From Leclercia sp. AS011 (GTDB taxonomy: Bacteria; Pseudomonadota; Gammaproteobacteria; Enterobacterales; Enterobacteriaceae): a stretch of 64,000 bases of DNA. Where the stretch lies: positions 930,001-994,000 of the forward strand of contig NZ_JBBCMA010000001.1 in assembly GCF_037152535.1 (NCBI RefSeq), in the 5' to 3' direction. Both the position numbers and the translations under genes were made by a program. Below are positions 53,868 through 62,957 of the stretch, one piece after another. Below the pieces are notes generated by a model. It worked only from the letters and a program-made list of their open reading frames with translations. It was not told where the DNA came from and did no database searches. The first letter of the stretch is position 1. Every line of letters starts with the position of its first letter.

Positions 53868-54152
53868 TTAATGCGCAGCCAGCTCGTAAAAGAATGCCGG
53901 GTTCGCCTGGATCGTGGCCAGCACTTTTGCCGCCAGGCCGGTTGGGTTACGCCGTCTGGATTCCCAGCTTTTGATGGTGTCCACGCTGGTGCCCAGCGCT
54001 TTTGCCATCTCAGCCTGGGAAACGTTGAGCTGCTCTCTGATCGCTTTCACATCAGCAATCTCATAGCGGGTCATGCGGGCAGGGGCCTTTTTCCCGCTTT
54101 TGATCTCCACCGCCTCTTCGAGGGAGGTTTTGAGTTCGTCAAAAAAATCCAT
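53868..54152 (-). CDS. HTH antitoxin (HigA/NadS type)
   Basis: 94 residues. The C-terminal half is an XRE helix-turn-helix: IREQLNVSQAEMAKALGTSVDTIKSWE, followed by GLAAKVLATI. The pattern fits NadS/HigA-like antitoxins that bind both their toxin and their own promoter. It is the second gene of the pair, one base after the toxin, the reverse of most toxin-antitoxin orders but usual for the higBA type. Confidence 0.85.
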   Translation of the reverse strand: MDFFDELKTSLEEAVEIKSGKKAPARMTRYEIADVKAIREQLNVSQAEMAKALGTSVDTIKSWESRRRNPTGLAAKVLATIQANPAFFYELAAH

Positions 54153-54153
54153 T

Positions 54154-54486
54154 TCACACCTCGTTTTTTAGTAACGTTGTCAGCTTTTTAAGTTCAGCTT
54201 TTTCCGCATCAGTCAGATTCTCTTTGGCGCTTTTCGGATAAGCGAGCACCAGCCAGATAATCTCGCGTGTCGCCAAAAGGTAAATCACCCTGGCGCTGCC
54301 GCTTTTACCCTGGGTACCCGTTGCCATCCGGATTTTTCGAAGCCCTCCAGTATGTTGGATGACATCGCCTTTGTCCGGAAATGCAATTAGCTCTCTCTGT
54401 AGCGCCAGGAGTTCATCATCAGTGGCGATCTGTTTAATCTGCCGCGTAAAGAGTGATGTCTCGATAAATTCTATCGCATGGCACAC
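54154..54486 (-). CDS. RelE/HigB-type toxin
   Basis: 110 residues of the RelE/ParE superfamily: FTRQIKQIATDDELLALQREL, then GLRKIRMATGTQGKSGSARVIY and an IIWLVLAYPKSAKENLT strand typical of the HigB-2/RelE-like group. Such toxins cut mRNA on the ribosome. Arg and Lys residues in the KIRMA and SGSARVIY segments are the likely catalytic ones. It is translated first in the operon and followed by the antitoxin with one base between. Confidence 0.83.
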   Translation of the reverse strand: MCHAIEFIETSLFTRQIKQIATDDELLALQRELIAFPDKGDVIQHTGGLRKIRMATGTQGKSGSARVIYLLATREIIWLVLAYPKSAKENLTDAEKAELKKLTTLLKNEV

Positions 54487-54510
54487 TGTTCTCTCTCCAT
54501 GTAAGGTACC

Positions 54511-54532
54511 ATGTACACCTGTTGGTGTACAT
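54511..54532. promoter_or_regulatory. palindromic operator of the toxin-antitoxin operon
   Basis: ATGTACACC and GGTGTACAT form a perfect 9-bp inverted repeat around TGTT, 25 bases upstream of the toxin ATG; flanking GTAC on both sides extends it loosely. The placement suits autoregulation by the HTH antitoxin. The remainder of 54533-54727 contains only a hairpin AGCCCTCT/AGAGGGCT (54689-54710) after the glycosidase gene. Confidence 0.75.
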
Positions 54533-54727
54533 AGTACAGGTCCGTAATTTTTCCGCTGCCAGAAAACGCATCAACTGAAATGGCCTCTGGTATCCGTCGG
54601 CATTGTATGAAGTGTGGGGATATCGTGCTGTAAAGCGTGCTGAATCTACGAGGCGTCCCGTAAAGTTCCAGGCTATGACCTGAGGAGTAGCCCTCTCAGT
54701 CGAGAGGGCTGGCAAGAAGAGGGTTGT

Positions 54728-56932
54728 TTACTTCCCGGCTGACGACGCGACGACAGGCTCTTCGCGCCGGTTTTTACCCACCGTTTTCCCGGCTTTATTC
54801 TCAATACGATACTCGATAGTCACCGGTTCGCGGCTGGATGGCGTGACGGTAATTTCCTTCACCCTGTTGCCCGAGTCGGGCGGCAGGGTCATGACCATCC
54901 TGCCTTCAGCAAGCCGCTGTCCGCTTTGCTTCACCCGCCACGTCAGTTGGCAATCCTCGCAGGCGGACCAGGTATCGTTGATAGCCCACAGGCGTACCGT
55001 CGCCTCGCTTCCCTGACGCCAGACGGCGGTCACGGGCTCGATGGAGGGCAGGATCGGCTGATAGGCTTGTTGCAGAGCGTAGTAGCCCGCTTTTGGCTTG
55101 CGCAGGTAATCTACCACCCCCCAGTTGATCGAGGGCCAGGTCTCGACAAACATAAAGTGGAAGAGGGCGGTGACGGGCTGATAGCGCTGGCGGCGATAGC
55201 TCTCTGCCGCCGTAGCAACCAGCTCCGCCTGATAGCCCTGGGTATTCTCAATCATCTCCTGAATGTTCTTACCCCGCGGGATATTGGCGAACTTAAAGGT
55301 CTGGAAAGGCTGAAAGTTGTGGTACTTCCAGAGCGTCCAGCCGGGGTCGTCTGCCGCGGTACTCTTCGGCCATATCAGATGCGGGGGCACAATGGTTTTT
55401 AGCGTCGACAGGCGCGGCAGCGCCTGGGCACCAAACTCGGTGATAATGCCGGTTTTGGCCGGGCCGAGCAGGTCGCGCAGGGTGCCGAAATACCACCCCG
55501 CCCAGTAGTGCTCTTCCACTGCGGAAAAGCGATGCACGATCCGGGAGGTGTCTTCCGCCAGGGTATCGCCTACCCGTTTCGTCAGGGACTGGTTTAAGTT
55601 TTTATTCCAGTCGGGGAAGCGTTTCTCCATCCACGGCGAGTTCCAGGGCGGCTCGTTGTGTCCGCCCCAGACAATAATGGCCGGGGAGTTACCGAACTGA
55701 TCCATCATTTCACGGGTCTGCCGCACCGCATTGTCGGCAAAGGCGACGCTGTCATCGTAGCCCCACTGGAGGGGGACATCCTGCCAGATCATCAGCCCCA
55801 TCTCATCCGCCACCTGATAAAGGGCGCGGCCTGCCACATGCCCGTGAACCCGGATCGCGTTGGCGTTCATCGCCTCTACCAGCTCAAAATCCCGACGATA
55901 CTTACTTCGCGTCATGGTCCCGAGCCAGGGGGAGCCGATGTAGTTGCTGCCCTTAATAAACAGTCGCCGGTCGTTGATGCGCCAGCCTTTGTTGTCCGGC
56001 TGCTCTTCCAGCTTGCGTAAGCCGGTTCGCGTCACTGCGGTATCCATCACTCCACGATCGTCCACGAGAGTGGCGCGGATCCGGTACAGGTTCGGCCTGC
56101 CATAACCCACCGGCCACCAGAGTCTGGCTTCTTTCATTGGCAGCGTGACGCGCAGGCTCTGCACCTTATCGTCGGTCTTCACCAGGTTAACCGGGAATTC
56201 CTGCTGAAAGCGCTGGCCGTTAAAATTATCCGGCGCAGCCGACAGGCGCAGGGTCGCGGGCCCGGTGGCCCGCGCCCGGTAGCGGATTTCGGCGTGAAGG
56301 GCCGGGTTTTCCAGCCCCCCGCGCCAGTCAGGGCGCAGGATCACGTCGTCGACAGTCACACCGCGGCTCAGGTGCAGCTTCACCGGGGCCCAGATGCCGC
56401 CCGAGTTGGCATCCTGGCCGTGCTCCGACCAGGCTCCGCCGGGGCGGGTATCGTGTTGGTTAAGCACCCCTTTAACCAGCGTTTTGTGCAGTGGCCAGAT
56501 GGTTTTGGGATCTTCCCAGGGGCTGTCTACCCGAACGGCGAGCTGATTGTGACGGTGTAACGCCTCGCTGACGTCCACAGCGAAGCGCTGGAAATAGCCC
56601 TCGTGGCGGCCGAGAGGGGTGCCGTTGAGCGTCACCTCCGCAAAATAGTCCACGCCGTCAAATACCAGGGTTGCCATGGTGTCCGGCGCGCGTTCGGGCA
56701 GCGTAAATTCGTGCCGGTACCACAGCGCCCCCTGATGATCGTATCCGGCGCTGTACCAGTTGGCAGGAACCCGAAGCGTACGCCAGTCGTGGTCCGGAGC
56801 GCTGGCACCGTTAAAGGCCGTGTCGTTGGCGTCATGTACCCGCCACTGCCCGGCCAGAGACCAGCTTACCGGCTGGCTCGCCAGCGCCAGCGGCGTGGTG
56901 AACAGCAGCAGCAGACCCAGTTTAGGGATCAT
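54728..56932 (-). CDS. secreted family 2 glycoside hydrolase
   Basis: 734 residues with a signal peptide ([13 protein letters not shown]) for the periplasm or outside. Domain order is GH2 sugar-binding jelly roll (about 25-190), an immunoglobulin-like domain, and the TIM barrel (from about 300). The acid/base Glu is in [13 protein letters not shown] and the nucleophile Glu in [12 protein letters not shown]. The HNEP and EFG motifs and the NAIRVHGH segment resemble beta-mannosidases and exo-beta-glucosaminidases rather than beta-galactosidases. Its substrate cannot be read from the sequence. It overlaps the kinase gene by 11 bases and is the last gene of the operon. Confidence 0.87.
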   Translation of the reverse strand: MIPKLGLLLLFTTPLALASQPVSWSLAGQWRVHDANDTAFNGASAPDHDWRTLRVPANWYSAGYDHQGALWYRHEFTLPERAPDTMATLVFDGVDYFAEVTLNGTPLGRHEGYFQRFAVDVSEALHRHNQLAVRVDSPWEDPKTIWPLHKTLVKGVLNQHDTRPGGAWSEHGQDANSGGIWAPVKLHLSRGVTVDDVILRPDWRGGLENPALHAEIRYRARATGPATLRLSAAPDNFNGQRFQQEFPVNLVKTDDKVQSLRVTLPMKEARLWWPVGYGRPNLYRIRATLVDDRGVMDTAVTRTGLRKLEEQPDNKGWRINDRRLFIKGSNYIGSPWLGTMTRSKYRRDFELVEAMNANAIRVHGHVAGRALYQVADEMGLMIWQDVPLQWGYDDSVAFADNAVRQTREMMDQFGNSPAIIVWGGHNEPPWNSPWMEKRFPDWNKNLNQSLTKRVGDTLAEDTSRIVHRFSAVEEHYWAGWYFGTLRDLLGPAKTGIITEFGAQALPRLSTLKTIVPPHLIWPKSTAADDPGWTLWKYHNFQPFQTFKFANIPRGKNIQEMIENTQGYQAELVATAAESYRRQRYQPVTALFHFMFVETWPSINWGVVDYLRKPKAGYYALQQAYQPILPSIEPVTAVWRQGSEATVRLWAINDTWSACEDCQLTWRVKQSGQRLAEGRMVMTLPPDSGNRVKEITVTPSSREPVTIEYRIENKAGKTVGKNRREEPVVASSAGK

Positions 56933-59597
56933 ACTTTACCTCCTGCGCTCTGCGGCGTAGCCAGGCTGCGCTGCGGTCGACCTCAGCGAAAAGCGCGCGG
57001 CGCAGCATGTTAAGCCCGGCCTGGTCCAGGGATGTCGCCTCACTTTCCAGCTGCTGTAACTGCCCGGCAAGATCGCTGAAACCAAGGGTAATGGCTTCAC
57101 CGCGCAGCCGGTGCGCAGCCCGGCGCAGGGCCTCGCGGTCGTCATGATCGATGGCCCGGGCGAGGGTCGCTGTTGCCTCGTCGAGCCCCTCCCCGAACAA
57201 GGCCAACAGCTCCTGAACCAGGCTGGGATCGTCCGCGCACTGTTGTAAAAGACGCGCTTCGTCCGGCAGGCCCCGGTCTTGCGGCTGACCGACGCGGGTA
57301 ATTTCATCCTGCAACGCCGCCTGGCTTACCGGCTTGGCAATATAGCCGTCGAAGCCCATCGCCAGACAGCGCTCTTTGTCGCCCTGCATGGCGTGAGCGG
57401 TCATGGCAATGGCGGGCTGGTGGCTAAGACCCCGTGCCAGCGTCTCCTCCCGCAGCAGGTGGATGGCGGTTTCCCCGTCCATCTCCGGCATTTGCAGGTC
57501 GATGAGCAGCACATCCCAGGGCTGCTCACGCCAGCGCTCCAGCGCCTCACGGCCGTTGTTCACCACCTCGCACTGGTGGCCGAGCCGCTCCAGCAGGCGT
57601 CTGGCAACTTTCTGATTCACCAGATTATCCTCGGCCAGCAGCACGCGCAGCCCGGCCTGAGGTGTGGCAGGGGTAATGAGGGGAGCAGGTACCGGGTCCG
57701 GAAGCGGGGCGGGTGCAAGGACGCTGGCAATGGTCTGGTGCAGTTCGCGCTGGGCAACCGGCTTGTGCAGATAGTGGTCGATGCCAATACGTTTGAGCAT
57801 GTTGGCGTCAAAATGGCGGCTCATGGAGCTGAGCATGATGATATGGCTCTGCCCGGCCTGGGGCAGAACCGAAAGCTCAAGGGCGAGCGAAACACCGTCC
57901 ATATCCGGCATCTGGGCATCCAGCAGGATCAGCGGCCAGTGCGCCCCTTCGGCGACACGCCGCAACACCTCCCCGGCGTTGTTTACACAGGTCGGGGTCA
58001 GGCCCATCTGGCGAAGCATGGTATCAAGCAGGCGCAGGTTGGTGCTGTTGTCATCCACCACCAGCACCGGTTCGCCGTTGAAGCGAACCATCGGGGTGCC
58101 TGCCGCTGCGGCTGTCTGCTGGTTCTCCAGCGGCAGGGTGAAGGCAAACTCGCTGCCGGTTCCGGGCTCGCTCTGCACCCTCAGTTCTCCGCCCATCAGG
58201 CTGACCAGCCGGGCGGAGATGGTCAGCCCCAGGCCGGTGCCGCCGTAGCGGCGGGTGGTGGAGCTGTCGGCCTGGCTGAAGGCCTCGAAGATGGCCTTTT
58301 GCTTCTCCGGCGGGATGCCGATGCCGCTGTCGCGGATGCGAAAACGCCACTGCCCCTCGCCGTCGGCGGGCTCTATCGCCAGCAGGACTTCGCCCTGATG
58401 GGTAAACTTGAGGGCGTTGCCCAGCAGGTTGGTGAGGATTTGACGCAGCCGGGGGCCATCCACGATGAGCACCTCCGGCACCGCAGGCGAGATATCCACC
58501 AGCAGCTCGATACCTTTTTCGCTGGCGGCGGGCATATGCGGGCGGATCAGTGACTGAACGAAGGGGCGGATCTCCAGCGGCTCTACGTCCATCGACATCT
58601 TGCCCGACTCGATGCGGGAGAAGTCGAGAATGTCATTGATAATGTGCATCAACGACTGGGCCGAGTTCATCACCAGGGAGAGATATTCCCGCTGCTCCGG
58701 GCTGAGCTGGGTGTCCAGGCACAGCTGGGTCATGCCAAGGATCCCGTTCATCGGGGTGCGGATCTCATGGCTCATATTGGCCAGGAAGGCGCTTTTGGCT
58801 TCGTTGGCCTCGCGGGCGACCTTCGCCGCCTCGATGGCCAGCAGTTCGGCCTCCTTGCGGCGGGTAATATCCTGCAGGGTGCCAATCACCCGTTCGGCCT
58901 GCTGCTGCATACTGAGGGTCACCACCTGACCCGAGATCAACATCCAGCGCCAGCCCTGGGTCGGGTGCTGGACGCGGATCTCACACTCAAACACCGGCAT
59001 ATGATCCTGCTTGGAGGCGACCATCGCCTGGCGCAGGGTTGTGCGATCCTCCTCGTGAACCAGATTGAGCAAAAAGCGTAGCGGATAGTGCAACTGCACA
59101 CGCGGCTGGCCCACCATCGCCAGCAGGGTATCGTTCACCTGCAGGCTGTCGTGAGAGACCTGCCAGTCCCAGATGCCGATCTGGATCGACTCCGCGGTCA
59201 GTAAAAAATCGTCATGCAGCTGGTGGCGGGAGCGCTGCGCCTCATCAAGCTCGGTAATGTCCGTATGCAGGCTGACAATGCCGCCGTCCGCCAGCCGTTG
59301 ATGCTGCACGTAGAGCCGCCGTTTTCCCGAGTGGCGCACTTCACGATGGTTCGCCTGACGGCAGTTGCGGATAATCGCCTCGCGCAGCGTCTGGCGACGG
59401 GCCGGGTCGATGTTATAGCCCGCATCAATAAATTTCTCCGCCAGACTCTCCAGCGTTGCACCGGCAGCCAGCCAGGGGGCAATCACCGGATAGAAGCGCG
59501 TCACCTGGTCATTCCAGGCCAGCAGGCGCTCGGCCCGATCGTAGATCATCACGCCCATCGGCAGCGCGTTAAGGTCGAAATGGGATGAGGATGGCAT
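56922..59597 (-). CDS. soluble hybrid histidine kinase (PAS-PAS-HisKA-HATPase-REC-REC-HPt)
   Basis: 891 residues with no membrane segment. The N-terminal PAS (PAS_7-like, about 8-120) and a second PAS/PAC (about 130-250) are followed by HisKA with the phospho-His in [16 protein letters not shown], HATPase motifs ([31 protein letters not shown]), REC1 ([11 protein letters not shown]), REC2 ([12 protein letters not shown]) and a C-terminal HPt ([13 protein letters not shown]). All phosphoacceptors are present, so a His-Asp-His-Asp relay is possible, but no response regulator with an output domain is in the window. It starts two bases after the globin-like gene, which may feed it the signal. Confidence 0.92.
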   Translation of the reverse strand: MPSSSHFDLNALPMGVMIYDRAERLLAWNDQVTRFYPVIAPWLAAGATLESLAEKFIDAGYNIDPARRQTLREAIIRNCRQANHREVRHSGKRRLYVQHQRLADGGIVSLHTDITELDEAQRSRHQLHDDFLLTAESIQIGIWDWQVSHDSLQVNDTLLAMVGQPRVQLHYPLRFLLNLVHEEDRTTLRQAMVASKQDHMPVFECEIRVQHPTQGWRWMLISGQVVTLSMQQQAERVIGTLQDITRRKEAELLAIEAAKVAREANEAKSAFLANMSHEIRTPMNGILGMTQLCLDTQLSPEQREYLSLVMNSAQSLMHIINDILDFSRIESGKMSMDVEPLEIRPFVQSLIRPHMPAASEKGIELLVDISPAVPEVLIVDGPRLRQILTNLLGNALKFTHQGEVLLAIEPADGEGQWRFRIRDSGIGIPPEKQKAIFEAFSQADSSTTRRYGGTGLGLTISARLVSLMGGELRVQSEPGTGSEFAFTLPLENQQTAAAAGTPMVRFNGEPVLVVDDNSTNLRLLDTMLRQMGLTPTCVNNAGEVLRRVAEGAHWPLILLDAQMPDMDGVSLALELSVLPQAGQSHIIMLSSMSRHFDANMLKRIGIDHYLHKPVAQRELHQTIASVLAPAPLPDPVPAPLITPATPQAGLRVLLAEDNLVNQKVARRLLERLGHQCEVVNNGREALERWREQPWDVLLIDLQMPEMDGETAIHLLREETLARGLSHQPAIAMTAHAMQGDKERCLAMGFDGYIAKPVSQAALQDEITRVGQPQDRGLPDEARLLQQCADDPSLVQELLALFGEGLDEATATLARAIDHDDREALRRAAHRLRGEAITLGFSDLAGQLQQLESEATSLDQAGLNMLRRALFAEVDRSAAWLRRRAQEVKYDP

Positions 59598-59599
59598 AG

Positions 59600-60034
59600 C
59601 TAATCGCCTCCGGGCTGATAGTGCAGCTCTGCCTGGCGACGCAGATACTCCAGGCCGGGCGCAATCGCCATCGCCCAGGCGGTGAGGATCTCCTCATCGC
59701 AGAGCGGATCGCAGGTGCGGACGGTTCTGAGCATCGCCTCCCGCCAGAGGGCAAAGAATCGGGGCGGCAGACGCAGACCTTCATCGCTCTGCTCCCGCGC
59801 CAGGCGCTCAAGGAAGTCCGGCACGAACAGCACGCCGTCAACGGTGAGCATGGCGAAAAAACTCTTGAAGATCATCTGCTGGCCTTCTTTACCCGGACGC
59901 CGGGCGAAGTGCTGCTCTGTTTCGGGGGAGATATGGCTAAAGGTGTCCCAGAAGGCATCGAAAAAGCGCGTTTTGTCGTGCCCGGGGATCACGCGGTTCA
60001 GGCTTGCCTCGAAGAGATCGCGATAAAATTTCAT
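59600..60034 (-). CDS. globin-fold sensor-like protein, proximal His apparently absent
   Basis: 144 residues from the ATG at 60034. The pattern is a single-domain globin: [20 protein letters not shown] (B-E helices), [17 protein letters not shown], then [17 protein letters not shown] and [14 protein letters not shown] (G-H helices). In relatives the F-helix reads AREH with the haem-binding His; here the aligned residue is Gln ([10 protein letters not shown]). If so, haem may not bind in the normal way and the protein could be a signalling globin fold without haem, or one that uses another ligand. It overlaps the DUF3131 gene by four bases (ATGA) and precedes the kinase by two. Confidence 0.75.
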   Translation of the reverse strand: MKFYRDLFEASLNRVIPGHDKTRFFDAFWDTFSHISPETEQHFARRPGKEGQQMIFKSFFAMLTVDGVLFVPDFLERLAREQSDEGLRLPPRFFALWREAMLRTVRTCDPLCDEEILTAWAMAIAPGLEYLRRQAELHYQPGGD

Positions 60035-61425
60035 GGTGCGGTCCTCACGGCTCGTTCGCCCGGCAGGCAAAGACCCGGCGGGTTAAATTGATCCGTCGTG
60101 CGGCGGGAGAAATAGCTGTTGTCATCCGCCAGACCCTTTTCAAACAGCGGCCCGGCGTTGTGTTTGTACAGCAGGGCTTCCAGCACCATGGCGTTGGTGG
60201 AGAGGGTAAGGGTTGGGTTGATGTCCCCGGTCGCCTCCACCCGTCCCTCAAACCAGCCCTGCTCCGGGTTGTTCAGATGGGTGGTCACCGCCATCAGGGC
60301 GTCGGTGTAGTCGGTATCCCACAGCGTCCAGAGGACAAACACCGCTTTGGTGGAGACCTGCGCCAGCCGGGGATAATATCGACCATCGTCGCCCAGCGTA
60401 TTCCACGCATAGCCATTCCCCCAGACGGTGTCCTCCACGTGCCAGGGTGCCTGCGGGAGATAAAAATCGGCGCGCGCGGTCAGCACTTTGTCACGCTCCC
60501 AGCGCGTTTTCTGACTGAGCCAGACCCCTTCAGCCCGCTCGCGTAACGTCTTTTGTACCTCCGGAGGCACGCCGGGCGGCTGCCAGCCGAACTCCAGCCC
60601 TGGCAGCATGGCGGGCAGGGTGGTCAGCAGCGAGGGCTGCCAGGTGGTGCGCGGATCCCGGGCGTCAACGGCCAGGCTGCGCTGATAGATAATGACGTTG
60701 CGGGAAGGGGGAATAATCGCCTTACCCACCGGAAAACCCCACAGGCGGAAGGCGCTGGCGGCGTACTCGCTCTCACCCAGCCGCAGCTCGTCGCGTACCA
60801 CCGGCTGGCCGTCCTGTAGCGATGCGGATCGCAACTCCCCCTCGTTATCCATCACCGGGCAGAAGTTCCAGCGCAGGATAATTTTATCCAGGTACTCCCG
60901 ATACTGGGGAGCACGTTCCGCGGTGAGGCGCAGGGCCAGCATCAGCCGCGCCATATCCTTTGCTGACCAGCCGCTTTTCGCCGGTTTGCCGCTGAAGTCT
61001 ATGGGGGTTGCCGTCCGGCTGGAGTAAAGCCGCCCCGGGGTGCGGGTGTCGGTGAGCGTCAGGCGATTCAGGGTGCCGAGCAGGCGGGTCAGCCGGGCAT
61101 CAAACTCGGCCTCGTTGATCAGATCCATCTCCCGGGCGGCGAGCAGGGCGATCAGGGTATCGCCCATTTGCCACAGGGTTACGCGCGGCTGCTTGTCGCT
61201 GCCGTTGACCAGCCCGGTCTGCGGCTGGGTGTTGTTCTCGAAATAGCGCCAGGCGGTGCGCGCCCACGCCTGCTCCTGTGGCGACAGGCTGCTGATGCGT
61301 GCGGTGGTGTGCCAGCCGCCCTGGGTCAGCCAGCGCCACCCGGCACCTTCCCGGCTGAACAGGGCGAAGGCGACGAGCAGCAGGAGTGCGGCGACGGCCA
61401 GCCAGCGGGCTAGGGTTTTAAGCAT
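60031..61425 (-). CDS. DUF3131 protein A (membrane-anchored)
   Basis: 464 residues. An N-terminal membrane anchor (WLAVAALLLLVAFALF) is followed by one DUF3131 domain. Landmarks shared with the two upstream paralogues: TGLVNGSDKQPRVTLWQMGD, KDMARLMLALRL, ESEYAASAFRLWGF, VEDTVWGNGYAWNT, KAVFVLWTLWDTDYTDALM and NAMVLEALLYK. The helical repeats suggest an (alpha/alpha) barrel as in many carbohydrate-active enzymes, but no activity is established for this Pfam family. It ends in ...[13 protein letters not shown] with a single Cys. Confidence 0.82.
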   Translation of the reverse strand: MLKTLARWLAVAALLLLVAFALFSREGAGWRWLTQGGWHTTARISSLSPQEQAWARTAWRYFENNTQPQTGLVNGSDKQPRVTLWQMGDTLIALLAAREMDLINEAEFDARLTRLLGTLNRLTLTDTRTPGRLYSSRTATPIDFSGKPAKSGWSAKDMARLMLALRLTAERAPQYREYLDKIILRWNFCPVMDNEGELRSASLQDGQPVVRDELRLGESEYAASAFRLWGFPVGKAIIPPSRNVIIYQRSLAVDARDPRTTWQPSLLTTLPAMLPGLEFGWQPPGVPPEVQKTLRERAEGVWLSQKTRWERDKVLTARADFYLPQAPWHVEDTVWGNGYAWNTLGDDGRYYPRLAQVSTKAVFVLWTLWDTDYTDALMAVTTHLNNPEQGWFEGRVEATGDINPTLTLSTNAMVLEALLYKHNAGPLFEKGLADDNSYFSRRTTDQFNPPGLCLPGERAVRTAP

Positions 61426-62957
61426 TGCGCGGTCACCGGCGGCAGTTTAACGGGCTCATCCGCGTTGCAGGTGGCGCACTGGCAGGCCTGGCAGGCCGGT
61501 CTGGTGCGCTGCGTGGTCCCGGTCTGTTCACACCAGGTTTTAACGGCTGGCGTGCTGTTCAGGAAAGGACGGTTACGCGGGGTGTTATTCGGCTCAAAAA
61601 GATCCACCAGCTTTTTGTCCCACAGGGAAGGGGCGAAATCGCGGTTTTTGGGATTGTCGGTGTTGAAGCGCAGCAGCTTGCCCCCTTTTTTGAACAGCAG
61701 CGCTTCCAGCATGATGCCGTTGTTATTGGCGGTGAACTCTTTGATCGGGCCGTCGCCGTTTTCATACAGCCCCTCGTAGTAGCCTTTCCCCTCCTCGTTG
61801 GCGTTTTCGATGGCGTCCAGCAGACGGTCAGTGTAGGGCGAATCCCATAGCACCCACATCCCCAGCGCGGCTTTCAGCGATACGGCGGCGGTATTAGGTA
61901 CAAACTGGCCTTTATCGGTGATGGTGTTCCAGTTAAAGCCGTCGCTGAACACGGTGTCATAAACGAAGTAAGGAGACTTATCGAGCTGGTGCTCGGAGCG
62001 GGCAGTCAAAATACCGGTGATGGCGTAGCGATTCTCCTGAGCCTGATAGACCCGGTCGGCGAAGTTTTTCATCCACGGATGGGAGTAGTCGCGCGGGCTG
62101 TTATCCCGGTCTGTCGGATTATCAAAACCAAACTCCATGCCGTACAGGACGTAAGATTCGCTCACCACGTAGTTATGCTGGCTGGTCTGGCGCGGATCGC
62201 GCGAATCATAGGGCACCATCACGCAGTAGATTTCCGCCAGCTCATAGGGCTGGGGGCGGCTGGCCTGGCAGGTGCTGAACCCCCACAGGGAAAAGCCCGC
62301 CGCGCCATACTCCTCATAGCCCAGACGTCCCTCCTGCACGTACTTCGGCTGGCCGTTTTCCAGATAAGCGCCGTACAGCGTGCCGCAGGGATCGACCGCG
62401 TGGCTAAAATCCCAGCCCAGCACCACGTTGTCGATGCTGTTGCTGTACTCGGGATAGCGCTCTTTTATTACCTTCAGCCATACCAGCATCCTGCCGATGT
62501 CCAGCGCCGAAAAACCGATCTCGCCAGGCTTGTTCTGGTAGTTCACCTTCTGGCCGGACATGGTGTTGTAGGCTTTGTTGGGCAGCTCGTTGCGGAACAG
62601 ATCCAGCTTGTTCAGGGTGGCGAGTAATTTCAGCATCCTGCGGTCAAACTCGGCTTTATCAATAATCCCCAGCTCCCGCGCCGCGGTCATGGCGGCCATG
62701 TAGGAGGCACTGTCCCACATGGTGGTGGAGGGGTATTTGTTTACCGCGTTGACCAGCCCGGTGGTGGGCTGAAAGTTAGAGACGAAGTATTGCCAGGCAT
62801 TTTTGGCAATCGCCATCTCCCTGGGACTGAGTTCGCCGCTGCGCGGCTCGTACCCGGAGGCTGGCAGCCCGGTTGCGGCCTCCGCCGCAGTGAGCGAAAG
62901 CCAGATCGCCATGAGCCCGGCCAGAAGAGGAAAAAAGAGTAGCGATTTCAGCTTCAT
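61410..62957 (-). CDS. DUF3131 protein B (exported, Cys-rich tail)
   Basis: 515 residues. A signal peptide (LLFFPLLAGLMAIWLSLTAAEA) sends it to the periplasm. The DUF3131 body shares landmarks with protein A: TGLVNAVNKYPSTTMWDSAS, YEEYGAAGFSLWGF, VYDTVFSDGFNWNT, KAALGMWVLWDSPYTDRL and NGIMLEALLFKKG. The last 40 residues are unusual: a Cys-rich tail, WCEQTGTTQRTRPACQACQCA then TCNADEP, suggesting metal binding or disulphides outside the cytoplasm. It overlaps the gene for protein A by 16 bases and its upstream paralogue by four. Confidence 0.82.
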   Translation of the reverse strand: MKLKSLLFFPLLAGLMAIWLSLTAAEAATGLPASGYEPRSGELSPREMAIAKNAWQYFVSNFQPTTGLVNAVNKYPSTTMWDSASYMAAMTAARELGIIDKAEFDRRMLKLLATLNKLDLFRNELPNKAYNTMSGQKVNYQNKPGEIGFSALDIGRMLVWLKVIKERYPEYSNSIDNVVLGWDFSHAVDPCGTLYGAYLENGQPKYVQEGRLGYEEYGAAGFSLWGFSTCQASRPQPYELAEIYCVMVPYDSRDPRQTSQHNYVVSESYVLYGMEFGFDNPTDRDNSPRDYSHPWMKNFADRVYQAQENRYAITGILTARSEHQLDKSPYFVYDTVFSDGFNWNTITDKGQFVPNTAAVSLKAALGMWVLWDSPYTDRLLDAIENANEEGKGYYEGLYENGDGPIKEFTANNNGIMLEALLFKKGGKLLRFNTDNPKNRDFAPSLWDKKLVDLFEPNNTPRNRPFLNSTPAVKTWCEQTGTTQRTRPACQACQCATCNADEPVKLPPVTAQCLKP

